Assembly (NCBI GenBank): GCA_964495755.1
Contig: CAZBXU010000145.1
Span: forward strand, 1 to 9,137
Reading direction: 5' to 3'
From: JAFGQJ01 sp964495755
GTDB taxonomy: Bacteria; Spirochaetota; Spirochaetia; SZUA-6; DRHE01
Length of the DNA stretch: 9,137 nt
Shown here piece after piece: positions 6,428 to 9,137 of the stretch. The notes below the pieces were generated by a model. The model did not search any database and was not told the DNA's origin. It was given only the letters and a program-made list of their open reading frames with translations. Every line of letters starts with the position of its first letter. Within the stretch, counting starts at the first letter, position 1. A program made the position numbers and the translations under genes.

Positions 6428-7141
6428 CTACTGAAACAACAGATCGACCATCCGGTTGATGTAGCTCAAAAACAGTTCGATCTTTTTCTCCTGGGTGAGT
6501 TGATAGCTCCTACGCTCTTCGACGAAGGATTGGGCAGCGGGAGCTCCGGCGGCAGGCTGGGTCTGGATGGTTTCGATGACCTCTTCAATATCCGCCGCCG
6601 TAAGAGTTGCGCCTGCCGGCTCGAGGAGGGTACGATACTGAAGCCGTGCATCCGCCATCTGGGAAAAGGAGACTATCCGATCCGGGCCCAGGATCCCCGG
6701 ATCGATCCAACCCGTAATCGATACCAGCTCCTCTTTGTTCTCCAGACTGAAACTACGTGTCCCCTCAACCCTCGCCTTGCCCGTGCCGTCTATCTCGGTT
6801 ATCCGAGCGGCAACTTCGGTCTGAAGGGTATACTCCTGCTTTCCCCTGGCGCTCTGGTTACCGCCGGTTCTTGTGGCCGGAAGAAAAGAGAAGAGGTTCC
6901 CGAACTCGCCGCCGGAGAACTCGAAGGTAATGTTCTTCACATCACTCACCGAAGCATCGAAGGATAGTGAGGTGGAAGTATCGATCCGCACGAGTACGAT
7001 ATCCCCCTCCTGCACCGCAGTTTTTGTGCTGAGGTAGCCTTCAAAACCGGGAGTCCACAGACTGTCTGCGAATACCCTTTCGGCGGAAATAGAGCAGAGA
7101 ATTAAACATCCAAGTACAAAACTGTTTCTCAAGTTTTTCAT
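6428..7141 (-). CDS. FlgH-like flagellar basal-body (L-ring family) protein
   Basis: Exported 237-residue protein with the FlgH pattern: D-S-L-W at the mature N-terminus, E-G-D-I-V-L-V-R-I (45-53), a glycine-rich middle, then L-Q-T-E-V-A-A-R-I-T-E-I (106-117), G-K-A-R-V-E-G (121-127), S-I-T-G-W-I-D-P (141-148), S-F-S-Q-M-A-D-A-R-L-Q-Y (158-169). FlgH forms the outer-membrane L ring in typical Gram-negatives. Here the signal peptide most likely ends V-F-A25|D, so a soluble periplasmic form is suggested. A C-x-x-x-C at 12-16 within the hydrophobic core is a poor lipobox. An insertion (about 175-215, Ala/Pro/Glu-rich) precedes the final helix. The start at 7141 is preferred over an in-frame ATG at 7177 because AGGAG lies seven bases before it and it gives a proper signal peptide. 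Other flagellar genes are not in view. Confidence 0.78.
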   Translation of the reverse strand: MKNLRNSFVLGCLILCSISAERVFADSLWTPGFEGYLSTKTAVQEGDIVLVRIDTSTSLSFDASVSDVKNITFEFSGGEFGNLFSFLPATRTGGNQSARGKQEYTLQTEVAARITEIDGTGKARVEGTRSFSLENKEELVSITGWIDPGILGPDRIVSFSQMADARLQYRTLLEPAGATLTAADIEEVIETIQTQPAAGAPAAQSFVEERRSYQLTQEKKIELFLSYINRMVDLLFQ

Positions 7142-7151
7142 GATAGCGCTC

Positions 7152-7188
7152 CTACGATAATTATCTGTAGGATGCAAAGATGGATGAA
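7152..7188 (-). promoter_or_regulatory. Palindrome and possible promoter before the flgH-like gene
   Basis: A 10-bp perfect palindrome (GATAATTATC, 7156-7165) is extended by CTAC/GTAG arms with a one-base offset (7152-7170), just upstream of the AGGAG ribosome binding site of the flgH-like gene. On the minus strand GATAAT (7160-7165) could serve as a -10, with a poor -35 (TTCATC, 7183-7188) at 17 bases. The palindrome could equally be an operator or an mRNA hairpin. No flagellar sigma-28-like promoter is seen. Confidence 0.3.
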
Positions 7189-7205
7189 CTATTTCTTTTT
7201 ATGCC

Positions 7206-7305
7206 NNNNNNNNNNNNNNNNNNNNNNNNNNNNNNNNNNNNNNNNNNNNNNNNNNNNNNNNNNNNNNNNNNNNNNNNNNNNNNNNNNNNNNNNNNNNNNN
7301 NNNNN
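7206..7305. other. Assembly gap of 100 Ns
   Basis: Exactly 100 undetermined bases, the usual placeholder for a scaffold join of unknown length. The true distance between miaA and the flgH-like gene is therefore unknown, and a gene could be missing. Known sequence on both sides (7142-7205 and 7306-7388) shows no coding region. Confidence 0.97.
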
Positions 7306-7312
7306 CCGCTAC

Positions 7313-7342
7313 AATATAGTGTCAGCCTAGCCGGGATGACAA
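7313..7342 (-). promoter_or_regulatory. Possible promoter downstream of miaA
   Basis: On the minus strand TTGTCA (7337-7342, five of six consensus bases) and TATATT (7313-7318, five of six) are 18 bases apart, with the start expected a few bases before the N gap. It would drive whatever lies in the gap, or the flgH-dxs-G1PDH block. If real, it splits the minus-strand genes into two transcription units. No clear miaA terminator is seen between 7343 and 7388. Confidence 0.45.
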
Positions 7343-7388
7343 CTGCTATCTACTTTTTTATCAATTATGCGCGGGAGCACGCCGGCCG

Positions 7389-8321
7389 TCAAGAGGTCCA
7401 ATCGGCGAGGAATTCCTTAATTCGGGAACTTGCGGAATCGACCTGCTCAGGACTCTCCCACACAACTCCCTCCAAGGACTTGAAAAAGGTGATCTGTCTC
7501 TTCGCGTAGCGCCGGGAGTTCCTCTTGATCATCTCTTTTACCCCACCGAGGGTCGAGCATCCCTTTTTCAAGTCGAAGAACTCCCGATACCCTATCCCAC
7601 GCATCCCCGGAGCATTAACCCCAAATCCCTTGCTCAGAAGGTACTTCACCTCCTCTACCAATCCACCTCGGAACATGAGCTCCACCCGCTCGTCGATACG
7701 GCTGTACAGCTGTTCCCGCTCTCGCTTCAATCCCAACAGTAAAAACGTATATCCCTCTCGGGGTTTGCTTGGATTTGTGAAGGAGGACAGGGGTTGGCCG
7801 CTTCCTCGATACACCTCCAACGCCCGGATAATCCGGTAGATATCCTGGTCCTTCACCCTGGCTCTCGTGCCGGGGTCGACCGAAGCCAGTTCATCCAGCA
7901 GCGGCTGCACTCCCCGCTCATCGAGCTCTCGCTTCAATGCCCGCCGAATGCTCGGGTCTCCCGGCGGCGCGTCCGGCAAACCGGTGATGAAAGTGCGCAG
8001 GTAATACGCCGTTCCTCCACAGAGGATGGGGGTTTTCCCTCGCCGGCGTATCTCCGGCAGCAACCGCTCCGCTCTATGAACGAACTGCCCTGCATTGAAC
8101 TGAAAGGTGGGTTCAACGACGTCGATCAGGTGGTGAGGCACTCGCTCTCTGAGCTGGTCGGATGGTTTTGCCGTGCCCACATCCATGTAGCGATACACCT
8201 GCATCGAATCGGCGTTGATGATTTCGATGTTGGATATGCGGGAAAACAGATTTTCTATGAACACGGTCTTGCCGACCGCGGTGGGACCAAATACGACGAT
8301 AACGGGCTCGGAGCGTATCAA
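7389..8321 (-). CDS. miaA: tRNA dimethylallyltransferase
   Basis: Transfers the dimethylallyl group of DMAPP to N6 of A37 in tRNAs reading UNN codons, giving i6A. Its 310 residues are typical. Visible are the P-loop GPTAVGKT (12-19), the substrate motif N-A-D-S-M-Q-V-Y (36-43), D-V-G-T-A-K-P (47-53), G-G-T-A-Y-Y (102-107, where G-G-T-G-L-Y is usual), R-A-L-E-V-Y-R, M-R-G-I-G-Y-R-E, and the C-terminal S-R-R-Y-A-K-R-Q-I-T-F-F tRNA-binding segment. The start is TTG, whose last two bases form part of the rpoZ stop (TTGA). GGAAAG lies directly before it and no better start exists in frame nearby, so translational coupling to rpoZ is likely. Its substrate comes from the MEP pathway begun by dxs downstream. 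Confidence 0.96.
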   Translation of the reverse strand: MIRSEPVIVVFGPTAVGKTVFIENLFSRISNIEIINADSMQVYRYMDVGTAKPSDQLRERVPHHLIDVVEPTFQFNAGQFVHRAERLLPEIRRRGKTPILCGGTAYYLRTFITGLPDAPPGDPSIRRALKRELDERGVQPLLDELASVDPGTRARVKDQDIYRIIRALEVYRGSGQPLSSFTNPSKPREGYTFLLLGLKREREQLYSRIDERVELMFRGGLVEEVKYLLSKGFGVNAPGMRGIGYREFFDLKKGCSTLGGVKEMIKRNSRRYAKRQITFFKSLEGVVWESPEQVDSASSRIKEFLADWTS

Positions 8322-8509
8322 CTTTCCAGCCGATAGCGTACCTTTTCTGTCAGTATCTGTTTGATTGCCGTGGACACTACTTTGCCCTTGTTTTCTTCAA
8401 GCTCTTCATCCCCGGCCAGATGTATTTGAGTGGCCCGTTTGATTATTGCATTTGTTAACGGGTAGACGTTGTCATTGTATTGAATAAGTCGATCCAAAGG
8501 TATTATCAC
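8318..8509 (-). CDS. rpoZ: RNA polymerase omega-subunit-like protein
   Basis: A 63-residue protein resembling the small omega subunit, which aids assembly of RNA polymerase by clasping beta prime. The features are I-P-L-D-R-L-I-Q-Y-x-D-N-V-Y-x-L-T near the start, A-I-I-K-R-A-T-Q-I, and a C-terminal K-V-V-S-T-A-I-K-Q-I-L-T-E-K-V-R-Y. It is shorter than E. coli omega (91 residues), missing the tail. The GTG at 8507-8509 is preferred because GGAG lies seven bases upstream and the product then begins with the conserved M-I-I-P-L. A longer reading from TTG at 8563 adds 18 basic residues without a good ribosome binding site. It sits between a CMP-kinase homologue and miaA and overlaps the latter. 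The call rests on motif resemblance in a short protein. Confidence 0.78.
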   Translation of the reverse strand: MIIPLDRLIQYNDNVYPLTNAIIKRATQIHLAGDEELEENKGKVVSTAIKQILTEKVRYRLES

Positions 8510-8562
8510 CCTTTCTCTCCAGGTAGTGTTGCGTTTAGGCTTAAGTTTTTTGTTGTATAGCA

Positions 8563-8591
8563 AAGATATAGGATAACGAGAAAAAGATCAA
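8563..8591 (-). promoter_or_regulatory. Possible promoter for rpoZ-miaA
   Basis: With the GTG start, rpoZ has a 91-base untranslated region before it (8510-8600). On the minus strand it contains TTGATC (8586-8591, four of six) and TATCTT (8563-8568, four of six) separated by 17 bases. It could give rpoZ-miaA its own promoter in addition to read-through from the kinase gene. The match is modest. Confidence 0.35.
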
Positions 8592-8600
8592 GAATAGAGT

Positions 8601-9128
8601 TCACCTCTTTGCCTCGAGGGCCTCAACAATTCTGTCAACTACATAGAACTGATCGCCTTTTTCAGTATTTACTAAGAGATCGGCGAAAGCATAGTTATCG
8701 GTATCCATTCCGTACAATTTGAGGTAGCGATTTCTATCCCTCGAATCCCGCAGCTCTATATCCTGCAGAGACTGCCCCCACCGCGTACCTTCCCGCTGGG
8801 ATATGCGCCTGGATCGAACCTTGGCGGAGGCATACAGATAGACTTTCAAATCTGCCTGCTCGAGCAGCCATATGGCCAACCGGGATGCAAGAACGCAGCT
8901 TCCTTCTAAAGCCAGCTCTACCTGCCTGCGATCGAGATATCGATCGTGCTGACTGTCATTCTCGGCCAGAAGGCACAGCTGCTCGAAGGGAATCCCCCGT
9001 TCCTTGGCCATATCGTGAAATGTATAGTTGATGAGGCGAACCCCCAGTCTTTCCGCCAGGAGTCTGGACACGGTGGTGTTCCCGCAGCCGCTTTTTCCCG
9101 ATACCGCGATTCTTACCTCACTCGACAT
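8601..9128 (-). CDS. Archaeal-type cytidylate kinase homologue with altered P-loop
   Basis: A 175-residue P-loop kinase resembling the short archaeal-type (d)CMP kinase, which phosphorylates CMP/dCMP with ATP. Agreement runs along the length: R-I-A-V-S-G-K-S-G-C-G-N-T-T (6-19), R-L-L-A-E-R-L-G-V-R-L-I-N (22-34), A-K-E-R-G-I-P (41-47), D62-x3-D66-R-R-Q (nucleotide-monophosphate region), S-R-L-A-I-W (82-87), R-R-I-S-Q-R-E-G (107-114), R-Y-L-K-L-Y-G-M-D (134-142) and D-L-L-V-N-T (150-155). The Walker A lysine (G-x4-G-K-T) is Asn17. Lys12, five residues earlier, might compensate. True CMP kinases of this type carry an intact lysine as far as I know, so the activity is uncertain. The ATG is near the window edge with only a weak GAG before it, so any upstream operon partner is not visible. 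Confidence 0.82.
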   Translation of the reverse strand: MSSEVRIAVSGKSGCGNTTVSRLLAERLGVRLINYTFHDMAKERGIPFEQLCLLAENDSQHDRYLDRRQVELALEGSCVLASRLAIWLLEQADLKVYLYASAKVRSRRISQREGTRWGQSLQDIELRDSRDRNRYLKLYGMDTDNYAFADLLVNTEKGDQFYVVDRIVEALEAKR

Positions 9129-9137
9129 TTCTCAACT

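Noticed and set aside
7142..7177. Upstream in-frame ATG at 7177 for the flgH-like gene
   Set aside because: It would translate through the palindrome and the AGGAG site and place 12 extra residues before a normal signal peptide.
7365..7400. GC-rich segment after miaA as an intrinsic terminator
   Set aside because: Only a three-base-pair stem can be drawn, and the T/A run is not placed directly after a hairpin in the minus-strand direction.
7180..7509. Plus-strand open frame running across the N gap
   Set aside because: A third of it is undetermined bases and it overlaps the miaA 3' end; the frame is an artefact of the Ns.
7794..8336. Plus-strand open frame of 180 codons opposite miaA
   Set aside because: miaA on the other strand is unmistakable; the plus-strand frame has no family resemblance and no ribosome binding site.
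8510..8563. TTG-initiated 81-residue version of the omega-like protein
   Set aside because: The added 18 residues are basic and unlike omega N-termini, while the GTG at 8507-8509 has a GGAG at ideal distance.
1..9137. CRISPR arrays, insertion sequences and integrase genes
   Set aside because: No regularly spaced short repeats, no transposase or recombinase motifs and no terminal inverted repeats were seen. The only tandem repeat is within the lipoprotein coding sequence.

Overview
The window looks like chromosomal DNA of a free-living, spirochaete-like bacterium (order Spirochaetales or a near relative). This is inference. The clues are an archaeal-type CMP-kinase homologue beside a short omega-like RNA polymerase subunit, a FlgH-family flagellar protein, a lipoprotein with a loose lipobox (I-F-G-C), and a tRNA whose 3' CCA is not encoded. 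No rRNA or other marker fixes the taxonomy. A run of exactly 100 Ns (7206-7305) marks a scaffold join, so the assembly is a draft and sequence may be missing there.

Left end (1-655): the 3' part of a tRNA-Gly(UCC) gene on the plus strand is followed with no gap by a convergent, more A+T-rich toxin-antitoxin pair. The toxin hicA comes first, then the antitoxin hicB, with a 4-base overlap, both on the minus strand. Their likely promoter lies at 662-690, bracketed by an 8-bp inverted repeat. Region 656-839 divides this pair from the next gene.

Middle (840-3123): one plus-strand gene for a 741-residue lipoprotein. It has an N-terminal spirochaete/Bacteroidetes-type beta domain, three cadherin-like beta-sandwich repeats (two of them near-identical in places at DNA level) and a six-bladed kelch-like propeller. 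An 11-bp hairpin with a T run ends it.

Right part (3124-9128, all minus strand): transcription runs right to left through an archaeal-type cytidylate kinase homologue with an altered P-loop, an omega-like subunit (rpoZ), miaA, the scaffold gap, a FlgH-like protein, dxs and a glycerol-1-phosphate dehydrogenase of the AraM/EgsA family. Overlaps and gaps are very short (rpoZ/miaA overlap; flgH-dxs 2 bases; dxs-G1PDH 11 bases), so there are at least two co-transcribed blocks. Three genes touch isoprenoid or ether-lipid metabolism. Dxs starts the MEP pathway, MiaA consumes its product DMAPP to modify tRNA, and G1P dehydrogenase makes the glycerol backbone used for prenyl-glycerol ethers. The coupling of dxs with G1P dehydrogenase is the most interesting biological lead here, followed by the FlgH-like protein without a clear lipobox and the P-loop Lys-to-Asn change.
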